Shown here piece by piece: positions 26,920-34,782 of a stretch of DNA of 51,650 nucleotides. Under the pieces are notes generated by a model that was not told where the DNA came from, ran no database searches, and saw only the letters and a program-made list of their open reading frames with translations. The translations under genes and the position numbers were made by a program. This stretch comes from an uncultured bacterium (GTDB taxonomy: Bacteria; Cyanobacteriota; Vampirovibrionia; Gastranaerophilales; Gastranaerophilaceae), in the NCBI GenBank assembly GCA_902791985.1, contig CADAYD010000010.1, positions 1-51,650 of the forward strand, read 5' to 3'. Position 1 is the first letter of the stretch; each line of letters begins with the position of its first letter.

Positions 26920-27969
26920 TTATGAATTTATTATTATTTCTTCAAATTTTTCTAAAAGTTGGTTTTCAGGCACTCGGGCGATGATTTCGCCTTTTTTGAA
27001 GATATACCCCTCTCCAATTCCGCCTGCAATTCCAAAATCTGCATGTTTTGCTTCTCCGGGACCGTTTACGGCGCAGCCCATAACAGCAATAGTTATGTTT
27101 TTGTCAAAATTTTTGAATCTCTCTTCAACTTTTTTTGCCAGCTCAATCAAATTAATCTGAGTTCTGCCGCAAGTCGGGCACGAAATGAAATTCACCCCGC
27201 GTTTTCTTAAACCAAGACTTTTTAAAATGTCATATCCTGCATAAACTTCTTCAATTGGGTTTTCTGTCAATGAAACTCTGATGGTATCGCCTATACCTTC
27301 TGCTAAAAGTGTGCCAATCCCTACAGCAGATTTAATTAGCCCGCCTTTTAATGTTCCGGCTTCTGTCAGACCGATATGCAAAGGGTAATCAACTTTTTGA
27401 GCCATAAGTCTGTATGCTTCGATAGTTGTCATTACATCAGAAGATTTTAACGAAACTTTTATAAGGTCAAAATCCAAATCTTCAAGAATTTTTATGTGAT
27501 TCATTGCACTTTCAACCATTTTTTCGTGCAGCGGAATATCTTTATCCTGTAAATATTTTTCTAATGAACCCGCATTAACTCCGATTCTTATGGGAATATT
27601 TTGTTGTTTTGCAAGTTTTACAACCTCCTGAGTATGTTCTTTTTTGCCGATATTGCCTGGGTTGAGTCTTAGTGCAGAAACTCCATTATTTATGCATTGC
27701 AGTGCAAGACGATAATCAAAATGAATATCTGCAACCAAAGGAACAGGCGAAATTTTAACAAGTTCTTTTATTGCATCCCCTGCATCCTTATTCAAAACTG
27801 CTAGTCGTACGATTTCGCAGCCGGCATCAGAGAGCTCTTTTATTTGTCTTGAGGTTGATGCTATGTCTCTTGTATCTGTATTGCACATTGATTGAACACT
27901 AATCGGGTTATCTCCGCCGATTTTTACATTTCCTATTGAAATTTCCTTTGAATTACGTCTTGTTATCAT
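26920..27969 (-). CDS. ispG: 4-hydroxy-3-methylbut-2-en-1-yl diphosphate synthase
   Basis: Fe-S enzyme of the MEP isoprenoid pathway that converts MEcPP to HMBPP. 349 aa matches the two-domain bacterial form. The TIM barrel begins with ISVQSMCNTDTRD and includes PLVADIHFDYRLAL and RLNPGNIG. The 4Fe-4S ligands lie in FISCPTCGRT and MGCAVNGPGEA. It overlaps the trmD stop by 4 nt (ATGA type) and ends the rimM-trmD-ispG operon. Confidence 0.96.
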   Translation of the reverse strand: MITRRNSKEISIGNVKIGGDNPISVQSMCNTDTRDIASTSRQIKELSDAGCEIVRLAVLNKDAGDAIKELVKISPVPLVADIHFDYRLALQCINNGVSALRLNPGNIGKKEHTQEVVKLAKQQNIPIRIGVNAGSLEKYLQDKDIPLHEKMVESAMNHIKILEDLDFDLIKVSLKSSDVMTTIEAYRLMAQKVDYPLHIGLTEAGTLKGGLIKSAVGIGTLLAEGIGDTIRVSLTENPIEEVYAGYDILKSLGLRKRGVNFISCPTCGRTQINLIELAKKVEERFKNFDKNITIAVMGCAVNGPGEAKHADFGIAGGIGEGYIFKKGEIIARVPENQLLEKFEEIIINS

Positions 27970-28658
27970 TTTAAATTATCCCTATACTTTTCATATAAAT
28001 CAGGACGGCGGAGTTTTGTACGCTCAAGCTGCTGCTGAAATCTGTATTCGTTTATTTCTTTATGATTACCGTTTAATAATACTTCCGGCACTTGTAATCC
28101 TCTGTATTCTCGAGGTTTTGTGTATTGAGGATATTCTAAAAGACCATTAGAAAAACTATCCTCATGTGCTGATTCAATTTTTCCTAAAGTCCCTTCTATT
28201 TTACGGCTAACAGCATCAATTATGCATAGCGCAGGAAGTTCGCCTCCTGTCAGTACAAAATCTCCGACCGAAATTTCTTTTGGTTTAATAATTTCTCGTA
28301 TTCGCTCGTCAAATCCTTCATAATGCCCGCAAAGCATAATTATTTGTTCATATTTTGACAAATCGCAAACAAGTTGTTCGCATAATGGTTCACCTTGAGG
28401 TGAAAGCATTACGGTGATTGAATTTTCAAGTTTTTCAATACTTTCATAAGCATCAACATAAGGTTGGGGTGCTAAAACCATTCCCGCTCCGCCTCCGTAT
28501 GGCGTGTCATCAACCTTTTTGTGTTTATCAAGGGTGTAATCACGCGGATTGATAGTTTTTACTTCCAAAACGCCATTGTCTTTTGCTCGTTTCATTATAC
28601 TCACGTCACAATAATTTTCTATGGCTTCAGGAAATAGTGTTAAAACATCAAATTTCAT
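27966..28658 (-). CDS. trmD: tRNA (guanine37-N1)-methyltransferase
   Basis: Methylates G37 next to the anticodon, preventing +1 frameshifts. 230 aa. Features: FDVLTLFPEAI, DDTPYGGGAGMVL, MLCGHYEGFDERI (SAM trefoil knot), SVGDFVLTGGELPAL and the C-terminal YTKPREYRG. Its ATG overlaps the rimM stop by 4 nt and its own stop overlaps the ispG start, so the three are translationally coupled. Confidence 0.97.
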   Translation of the reverse strand: MKFDVLTLFPEAIENYCDVSIMKRAKDNGVLEVKTINPRDYTLDKHKKVDDTPYGGGAGMVLAPQPYVDAYESIEKLENSITVMLSPQGEPLCEQLVCDLSKYEQIIMLCGHYEGFDERIREIIKPKEISVGDFVLTGGELPALCIIDAVSRKIEGTLGKIESAHEDSFSNGLLEYPQYTKPREYRGLQVPEVLLNGNHKEINEYRFQQQLERTKLRRPDLYEKYRDNLK

Positions 28659-29170
28659 TCCAAAAGTCCCTCAATATTGTTTATGGTAATTTTTTTATTA
28701 CTAATATCAACATCCGGCACAATCGCTTTTACAAACGGTATTAGACAGATATGTTTAGTATTTGTTTTAACTGTTAGCAAGTCTGTGGCCCCATTATTTG
28801 ATACTCCGATTACAAATCCGAGATTCTCATCGTTTTCAGAGTCATAAACTCCCATTCCGACAAGTTCATCTATAAGAAATTCGTCTTCTTCAAGATTTTC
28901 TCTTATTGTTTCTTCGTCGGTAAATAATAACATTCCTTTGTATGGTAAAAGGTCATTAATTGAATCAATACCTTTAAATTTTACCAGCAAAAAGTTCTTA
29001 TTAGGCCTGCAAGTACTAATCTCCAGTTTTTTGTAACCTTCATTTTCTTTAATATAAACACAATTTAAGGACATGAAAAAATCTTGACGATTTTTAGAAA
29101 ACCCGACTTTTGCTTCACCCTTTATGCCATGGAAATTAAGAATCTTGCCGACAGAAACGTATTTATTCAT
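28655..29170 (-). CDS. rimM: 16S rRNA processing protein RimM
   Basis: 171 aa. The N-terminal beta-barrel domain begins VSVGKILNFHGIKGEAKV, and the C-terminal PRC-barrel part contains FLIDELVGMGVYD, GVSNNGATDLLTV and LIPFVKAIVPDVD. It helps 30S head maturation by binding S19 and 16S rRNA. It lies 2 nt downstream of the zinc-ribbon protein and overlaps trmD, as in the common rpsP-rimM-trmD operon, but rpsP and rplS are absent here. Confidence 0.95.
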   Translation of the reverse strand: MNKYVSVGKILNFHGIKGEAKVGFSKNRQDFFMSLNCVYIKENEGYKKLEISTCRPNKNFLLVKFKGIDSINDLLPYKGMLLFTDEETIRENLEEDEFLIDELVGMGVYDSENDENLGFVIGVSNNGATDLLTVKTNTKHICLIPFVKAIVPDVDISNKKITINNIEGLLE

Positions 29171-29172
29171 AA

Positions 29173-30171
29173 CTATTCTTCAGATTCGGACTTTTTAGGT
29201 CTTCCTCTTTTCTTTTTAGGTTCTTCTTCTGCGCCTGATTCTTCTTGTGCTTTTTGGTTTTTAAATTCTTCAGGAACATCCGGTCTGTCTTGATTCCAAC
29301 GCTCCATACCCATCTGAGCGCGGACAAGCCCGATTCCGACGTGAACTCTCCATTCGTCCATTTTTAATTGTGCTGCAATAATCTTATGGCAGCCGATTGG
29401 AGGTATTGGCAACAATGGTTCATAAAGCATTTTAATAGCATTTAACTGATCCGGAGTAATTGCTAATTTACGTTTTGGATAAGGTAATTTTGGCAGCATC
29501 ATTTTTTGACGAATTAAGTTAATTCCAAAGAATACCTTTCTTGGTTCCAAACCGATTTTTTCACCGATTACTTCATGTGCATCCGGATTTGGCAACGGTA
29601 ACATTAACTTATAAAGGAGTTCAATTTGTTCTAATTGCTCCTTGCTGACCAACAATGGTTTCGGTGCCTTGTTTCTGTTATTTTGCGGACGTCTGTTATT
29701 GTTATTAAATCTGTTATTTTGCGGGCGTCTGTTATTAAATCCTCCCTGTTGCGGACGATTATTGTTATACCTGTTGTTATATCCGCCCTGACGATTGTTG
29801 TTATAAGGTCTCTGCCCACCTTGACGATTATCTCTGTAGCCGCCTTGACGATTGTTATTAAATCCGCCCTGTCTGTTATAATTGTTAGGACGTTGTCTGT
29901 AGTTCCCTTGATTATAACCTTGATTGTTGTACTGACGAGGAGGTCTTTGACTTTCTTCATTTTCTCCTCCGGCAGAATAACTGCTATAAAACTGAGGTGC
30001 GGCTTGACCTTCTGATTGTGGTTGGTTATAACCTTGTTCTTCAGGTTTTTCTCCTTCCGGAGAATCTATCATCATACTCTTGTCGGGGTACAAACAGTCG
30101 GGGCAAACAACCCTTTTAGGATTCTTTGTTTCGAATTCACGACCGCACTTAATGCACTTGTTTACATACAT
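29173..30171 (-). CDS. Zinc-ribbon, Asn/Arg/Gly-rich protein with duplicated helical module
   Basis: 332 aa, first gene of the rimM-trmD-ispG operon. A zinc ribbon (C6, C9, C23, C26) opens the protein. Residues about 35-170 are a low-complexity stretch of Asn, Arg, Gln, Gly and Tyr with repeated NRQGG and NNRRPQN units, similar in feel to eukaryotic RGG/prion-like RNA-binding segments. Two related modules of about 55 residues follow: EQLEQIELLYKLMLPLPNP and DQLNAIKMLYEPLLPIPPI start them, and both continue with I...V..GI.L.R..M. The tail carries KKKRGRPKK, an AT-hook-like signature. Position and composition suggest an RNA- or ribosome-linked role, but no family is recognised. AGAGG precedes the start. 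Confidence 0.85.
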   Translation of the reverse strand: MYVNKCIKCGREFETKNPKRVVCPDCLYPDKSMMIDSPEGEKPEEQGYNQPQSEGQAAPQFYSSYSAGGENEESQRPPRQYNNQGYNQGNYRQRPNNYNRQGGFNNNRQGGYRDNRQGGQRPYNNNRQGGYNNRYNNNRPQQGGFNNRRPQNNRFNNNNRRPQNNRNKAPKPLLVSKEQLEQIELLYKLMLPLPNPDAHEVIGEKIGLEPRKVFFGINLIRQKMMLPKLPYPKRKLAITPDQLNAIKMLYEPLLPIPPIGCHKIIAAQLKMDEWRVHVGIGLVRAQMGMERWNQDRPDVPEEFKNQKAQEESGAEEEPKKKRGRPKKSESEE

Positions 30172-30335
30172 AATAAAAGCCTCTTAATTAGTAAAAATAA
30201 AAATCACAATAAAATAAAACTTAAAATAAAATTCCTCACAGTATAAATCAATTTAAAAATAAAATTCAACTCTGTATCATAATTGTAACATATATTTTAA
30301 AAAATGTAAAGTCCTCTATATAAATTATATTTTAT

Positions 30336-30974
30336 TTAGACAATTGTTCTGATATTTTGTCCCAGCAATTCTTTTGAATTTATTCCGAAATGTTCCAAAA
30401 TTTGCTGATTGTCTTCTGCCGATTCATTTATAATCCGGTGTTCAAAACCTTTTGATGTTTTTAAAATTATGGTTTTGGGTAATGGGAATGTCCAATTTTC
30501 AAAATCTTTTGCTAAAATCTCTGTCACATTTAGCTTGTTTATTTCTCCATCAAAAATAGGTGTTCCGTCTTCTGATTTTTTAGGAATAAAAATATTTGCT
30601 TGTGGGTGATTTTTGTTAATTTTTAGTATTAATTTTTCGGGTACAAAATTTTTTAATACCCACTTTGCTGCTAATATCAAAGGGTATTCCCCGTGTTTAT
30701 CTTGTGTTGTAATCATTTGACCTTTAATTGTATTAGCGTCTGTTCTTAAATATCTGTAAACTCTTTTAACCCCTTTATTATCAACAGTATCCATAATTTT
30801 TCCATTGTTAAAGTGTAGTTCTCTTTTTTGACCATCTTTTGTTAAAAATAATTGTGTTGTTGACCCGTCAGATAATTTTTTACTGGCAATAATATAGCTG
30901 TCTGTGCTAACTACATTCCATTTTTTATTTATATTAAAACTTATTCTCTTGGGGAATGTATCAATCTTAATCAT
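30336..30974 (-). CDS. Hypothetical protein
   Basis: 212 aa, soluble, with no signal peptide. The N-terminal half is beta-rich (KWNVVSTDSYIIASKKLSDG, TQLFLTKDGQKRELHF), the C-terminal half mixed. No family recognised. A TTGGAGA ribosome site lies 8 nt before the ATG. It stands alone on the minus strand, divergent from the SLH gene. The intergenic region 30172-30335 before it holds no gene. Confidence 0.75.
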   Translation of the reverse strand: MIKIDTFPKRISFNINKKWNVVSTDSYIIASKKLSDGSTTQLFLTKDGQKRELHFNNGKIMDTVDNKGVKRVYRYLRTDANTIKGQMITTQDKHGEYPLILAAKWVLKNFVPEKLILKINKNHPQANIFIPKKSEDGTPIFDGEINKLNVTEILAKDFENWTFPLPKTIILKTSKGFEHRIINESAEDNQQILEHFGINSKELLGQNIRTIV

Positions 30975-31065
30975 AGTGTATCTCCAAATCCGGTGTAATT
31001 ATAATAACATAACAATAATTATGCGCAATGTTTGTTTTTTTATTTGTATAATTATGTAAATAAAA

Positions 31066-31093
31066 TTGAAAAATGTTCTCCAACATGTAAAAT
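31066..31093 (+). promoter_or_regulatory. Promoter of the SLH gene with operator-like palindrome
   Basis: TTGAAA (31066-31071), 16-bp spacer, TAAAAT (31088-31093). The spacer holds ATGTT-CTCC-AACAT (31073-31086), a perfect 5-bp-arm palindrome exactly between the two boxes and a plausible repressor site. The leader is about 27 nt, with AGGAGG before the ATG. Confidence 0.55.
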
Positions 31094-31126
31094 AGTTAAA
31101 TAGGAAATATAAAAATAGGAGGGAAT

Positions 31127-32275
31127 ATGAATAAATTATTAAAAATTGTTATGTCGCTTGCGTTATTTTGTATCGCAGGAATTCCTGCGATGGCGTATCC
31201 TGATGTGGATAAGGATTATTGGGCATTCCCGCAAATTGAATTATTAACGGAAAAAGGTGTAATTGTCGGTTATCCTGACGGGACTTTCAAACCCGATGAT
31301 AATGTTACAAGAGCAGAATTTGCTGCAATGGCAATTCGTGCATTAGGGCAGGAACATACAAAAGTTGTTCAACCGGTAGAGTTTACGGATATTGATGCAA
31401 ATCATTGGGCTTACTCTGATATTCAAAAAGCGCTTTATTTTGATTTGATTTCTTGTGATAAGAACGGAGAATTATTCAGACCTGATGATTCGGTTTCGCG
31501 TGCTGAGTCTTTAACGGTTGCAGTCAATGCACTGACAACAGAAATTATCACTCCTGCGAAGGCTAAAGAAGTTTTAGAGAAGAAGTATATTGATGCTAAC
31601 ACCATTCCTGAATGGTTTATTATACCTGCGGGTAAAGCAGAAATTTTAGGGATGATTGTTGTCATGCCGTCGTCAAAAGATGCGGAACTTGCTGCAGAAC
31701 GACCTGCAACAAGAGCTGAAGTCGCTGCCATTCTGTTTAATATGATGGAACAGGCAAAGCTTAATCCTAATGCAAAACTCGCAGAAGCAATGAGAAAGAA
31801 AACAGGAGACGGATTTGTTATAGAAGAAGCAACAGTTCAAGGTAGTATCGGTACAATTCCTGCAGGAACTTTTGTTCCGGTAAAATTGAACAGTTATTTG
31901 AGTTCTCAAACAACCGAAGGCGGAGTTCTTTATACTGCGAGAATCCCTCAGAATTATGTAACAAGAGATCATTATATTTTGTTAAGAGAGGGGGATAAAT
32001 TAAAAGGTCAGGTTCTCGATGTTCGACCCGGCAAATATTTTGTAAGGAACGGTGTCCTTGTTCTTAAAAATTCTCTTGTGACGACCGAAAATGACCAAAT
32101 TGCACCATTTTTGGGCGTTGCTGAAATTAAGAAAGACCGAAACTGGTGGATGAAGTTTGTAAGATGGGCTTTCAAAGGCGAAAAATTGGAAGTTATGACA
32201 AATGGTGATGCTTACATGAAACTTCTTCAACCAATCAGAGTTGATTTAACTAACGGTTGGATTTATGCAGATTAA
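31127..32275 (+). CDS. S-layer homology (SLH) domain exported protein
   Basis: 382 aa. A signal peptide (cleavage after AMA, about residue 23) is followed by two full SLH repeats: DVDKDYWAFPQIELL...GYPDGTFKPDDNVTRAEFAAM (about 25-70) and FTDIDANHWAYSDIQKAL...FRPDDSVSRAESLTVAV (about 85-135), plus a weaker third ending in RATRAEVAAILFNMM (about 195). SLH domains anchor proteins to cell-wall polymers; in cyanobacterial relatives they occur at the N-terminus of outer-membrane porins. The remaining 180 residues are beta-rich but too short for a typical porin barrel. Start context is an excellent AGGAGGG. Confidence 0.9.
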   Translation: MNKLLKIVMSLALFCIAGIPAMAYPDVDKDYWAFPQIELLTEKGVIVGYPDGTFKPDDNVTRAEFAAMAIRALGQEHTKVVQPVEFTDIDANHWAYSDIQKALYFDLISCDKNGELFRPDDSVSRAESLTVAVNALTTEIITPAKAKEVLEKKYIDANTIPEWFIIPAGKAEILGMIVVMPSSKDAELAAERPATRAEVAAILFNMMEQAKLNPNAKLAEAMRKKTGDGFVIEEATVQGSIGTIPAGTFVPVKLNSYLSSQTTEGGVLYTARIPQNYVTRDHYILLREGDKLKGQVLDVRPGKYFVRNGVLVLKNSLVTTENDQIAPFLGVAEIKKDRNWWMKFVRWAFKGEKLEVMTNGDAYMKLLQPIRVDLTNGWIYAD

Positions 32276-32297
32276 TATAATTAATTGAAATATTAGT

Positions 32298-32328
32298 AAA
32301 AAGGTGCGTTATAATACGTACCTTTTTT
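32298..32328 (+). terminator. Intrinsic terminator after SLH gene
   Basis: AAAAAGGTGCGT pairs with ACGTACCTTTTT (one G-T wobble), followed by more T. Confidence 0.85.
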
Positions 32329-32447
32329 ATTAATGTATTTATTTTGTAAAGATATGTTAATAAAAATAAAAAATGTGAAAAAATAACTTTCAAGTTTTGT
32401 TTATATAAATGGTGAAGCAACTATTATGCTGAGAGGAGATCCATAAA

Positions 32448-34052
32448 ATGAGTATTTTTAGAGCCGGGGCAAAACTGGGCAAAGCACTTTTAAATAGCGC
32501 CAAAAAAGTTACCCCGAAAAGTGCTAAACTATCGACCGGTACCGGGTTTGTTGCAAAAAATTCTAAAAAATTAAAAAAAACTCCCATTCCCATCGGTCAA
32601 AGTAAGAAAGTTAAACTGATTACACCAGAAACTCCAAAACCAAAAGCTAAAGTGCCTGAAAAGAAAAATTTAAAACCTTCAACTCCGAAAGCTCAAAGAA
32701 CAGATACTAACATATCGCCGAAAAAAGAATTAGCGAGCGTGGAAACAAATACACCTGATTTAAGTGAAGCATTAACAACAGTATCTGAGATTAAAGTTAA
32801 AAGAGCATGGGCACATCATGATATTGATACTCCTGTAACTTATAAAAAGGTAGATTTATTTAATTTAAATCCAGAAGCAGGATTAAAAAAATTGGTTCCG
32901 GATACCCCCAATGAAATTACATCTTTGGTATTTAAAAACAAATTGAAATATACTATAGATGAGAAATTCAAAATTAAAAATGAAAGATTTAATAAAATCT
33001 TAAAATCACACAAAAAAGAAATTAACAATCTTGCAAAAAAATACTCAGAAGATAAAGCTGTCTTTTGTCAAAAATTTGTTGACATGTTAGCAGAAGATTT
33101 TGGTATATCAGATATAAAGCCAACAATTAAAATTGTTTCTGGTAAAAATTTAAATGGCAATGGGTGTTTTAATTTCGAAAATGGAATAATAAGTATAAGT
33201 GATGATGTCAAAGACATAAATGAACTAATAGAAATAATCAGCCACGAATTTAATCATAATTTACAATATATAAATATGGTTTCCCAGTACGGGAAGCAAG
33301 GGATCAAAGAAATTGTAATTCAAAACGCAGATGCTTATGGAGAAGCCTTAACTGAAAAAACAATACGACAAATAATAAATAAACATCTTAAAAGTGAATA
33401 TAATAAAAAAATTCTTTCAAAATTTGTTCCACAAAATAATGCAGGGACTTTGGATTACTATATAAATAGCATTTATAAAAATGAAATGGCAAATATTCCT
33501 GTTCCCGGAACGCCGGAATATTTTGCTCAAGTTACAGAACTTGAAGCATATCATATCGGCTCAACAAATGGAAGAAATTTAGGGATTAAAAATCCGAAAA
33601 TTTTTCAACAAAACAAACATAACACCTCGGATTTGGATATTTTTAGAAATTATATAAGAGAATTGATATATAGAAACCCAAAAGGTGCAAAGTATGACAG
33701 AATAACAGGAGTAAAACTCCCTGAATTGTCTGAAGAATTAAAAAATGCTATTTATAATAATTATTTGGATGCAAATTTTGACAGAATTAGCGGATTAAAT
33801 ATAAACCAACAATTAGATGATTTTTTGAAAAATAATCCAAGATTTGAAATGGCAGATGATATATATGCACAAAGTTTATCACATGCTCAAGAATTATTAC
33901 GTCGTAATTCACACGCCGCAAAATATGACAAATTAACAGGGGCGAAGATTCCTGTACTAAACGATGATTTGCAAAAAATAATGCTTGATGATAATTTAAA
34001 TTTAGGAATAAGTTTTTTCCCTTATAATGTAAGACATTACGGTCCACAATAA
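32448..34052 (+). CDS. Putative zinc metallopeptidase with C-terminal repeats
   Basis: 534 aa. A Lys/Pro-rich basic N-terminus (about 1-95, starting MSIFRAGAKLGKALL) leads into a helical region and a zincin-like core with HEFNH at 266-270 (HExxH metal site), preceded by ELIEIIS and followed by a possible third ligand in ELEAYHIGSTNG (about 365-376). Two C-terminal repeats share the pattern NxxxAKYDxxTGxKxPxLxxxL (around 408-430 and 487-512). There is no signal peptide, so it is either cytoplasmic or exported by a non-Sec route. AGAGGAG precedes the ATG. The peptidase call rests on the single motif and the folding context; substrate unknown. Confidence 0.75.
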   Translation: MSIFRAGAKLGKALLNSAKKVTPKSAKLSTGTGFVAKNSKKLKKTPIPIGQSKKVKLITPETPKPKAKVPEKKNLKPSTPKAQRTDTNISPKKELASVETNTPDLSEALTTVSEIKVKRAWAHHDIDTPVTYKKVDLFNLNPEAGLKKLVPDTPNEITSLVFKNKLKYTIDEKFKIKNERFNKILKSHKKEINNLAKKYSEDKAVFCQKFVDMLAEDFGISDIKPTIKIVSGKNLNGNGCFNFENGIISISDDVKDINELIEIISHEFNHNLQYINMVSQYGKQGIKEIVIQNADAYGEALTEKTIRQIINKHLKSEYNKKILSKFVPQNNAGTLDYYINSIYKNEMANIPVPGTPEYFAQVTELEAYHIGSTNGRNLGIKNPKIFQQNKHNTSDLDIFRNYIRELIYRNPKGAKYDRITGVKLPELSEELKNAIYNNYLDANFDRISGLNINQQLDDFLKNNPRFEMADDIYAQSLSHAQELLRRNSHAAKYDKLTGAKIPVLNDDLQKIMLDDNLNLGISFFPYNVRHYGPQ

Positions 34053-34086
34053 TTATAGAGCTTTATATATTATCATTTTATATTTA

Positions 34087-34758
34087 TTAAAAATCCAGCA
34101 AAATTTTAGATGATGATTTAAGTAAACTAAATGACCATTTTGCGATAACAAAACCACCGAAGACTCCTATTATAGGGTCTAAAAAGGCTAGTCCAAAATA
34201 TTTTCCCAATAGCAGTGCGCATATTGCAAGAACTGATGTTAAGATATCTGCCAATATGTGAAGGTATGCTGCTTTGTAGTTTAAATTTTCTTTTTCATGT
34301 TCGTGCTCACTGCATTCTCCATGACTCGGACAGCAATCGCAACAAGAATGTTTATGAATATGCCATGATTTATCTCCGCCCATTATATATATGCATAGTA
34401 AATTAACTACAAGTCCTATAATTGCAACCCAAATTGCTTCACTAAATCCGATTAACAATGGATTGAAAAATCTTTCAACAGATTCCCAGATAATTCCGAT
34501 TGATGTAAATCCCAGAAGTATTGCGCTTGTATAGCCTCCAAGTGCGTTTAGTTTTTCTGTTTTATCTTGAAACTTTGCAGCTATAAAACAAACAATCAAC
34601 GTAATTCCGAACGCTACAACATGTGTTCCCATATGAAAACCGTCAGCAGTCAACGCCATTGAATGGCTGGTTATTCCGTAATAGATTTCCGCCAGCATCA
34701 TTAATGCTGTTATAAGAATTACTATTATTGTTCGTTTTTGTAAAACTTTATTATTCAT
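34087..34758 (-). CDS. Cation diffusion facilitator transporter lacking the C-terminal domain
   Basis: 223 aa with six predicted helices. The CDF metal-site motifs are present: ADGFHMGTH in helix 2 and HILADILTS (HxxxD) in helix 5. The loop between helices 4 and 5 is a His/Cys/Glu-rich metal-binding loop (HIHKHSCCDCC then SHGECSEHEHEKE). The protein stops at the end of helix 6, without the cytoplasmic dimerisation domain of about 80 residues found in classic members. It should export Zn, Co or a similar divalent ion by proton antiport. TTAGGA lies close to the start. Confidence 0.88.
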   Translation of the reverse strand: MNNKVLQKRTIIVILITALMMLAEIYYGITSHSMALTADGFHMGTHVVAFGITLIVCFIAAKFQDKTEKLNALGGYTSAILLGFTSIGIIWESVERFFNPLLIGFSEAIWVAIIGLVVNLLCIYIMGGDKSWHIHKHSCCDCCPSHGECSEHEHEKENLNYKAAYLHILADILTSVLAICALLLGKYFGLAFLDPIIGVFGGFVIAKWSFSLLKSSSKILLDF

Positions 34759-34782
34759 ATTCCTAACATCCTAACAATTTAT

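Noticed and set aside
29631-30015. Open frames on both strands over the Asn/Arg/Gly-rich gene
   Set aside because: They are shadows of the low-complexity repeat of the real gene (29173-30171).
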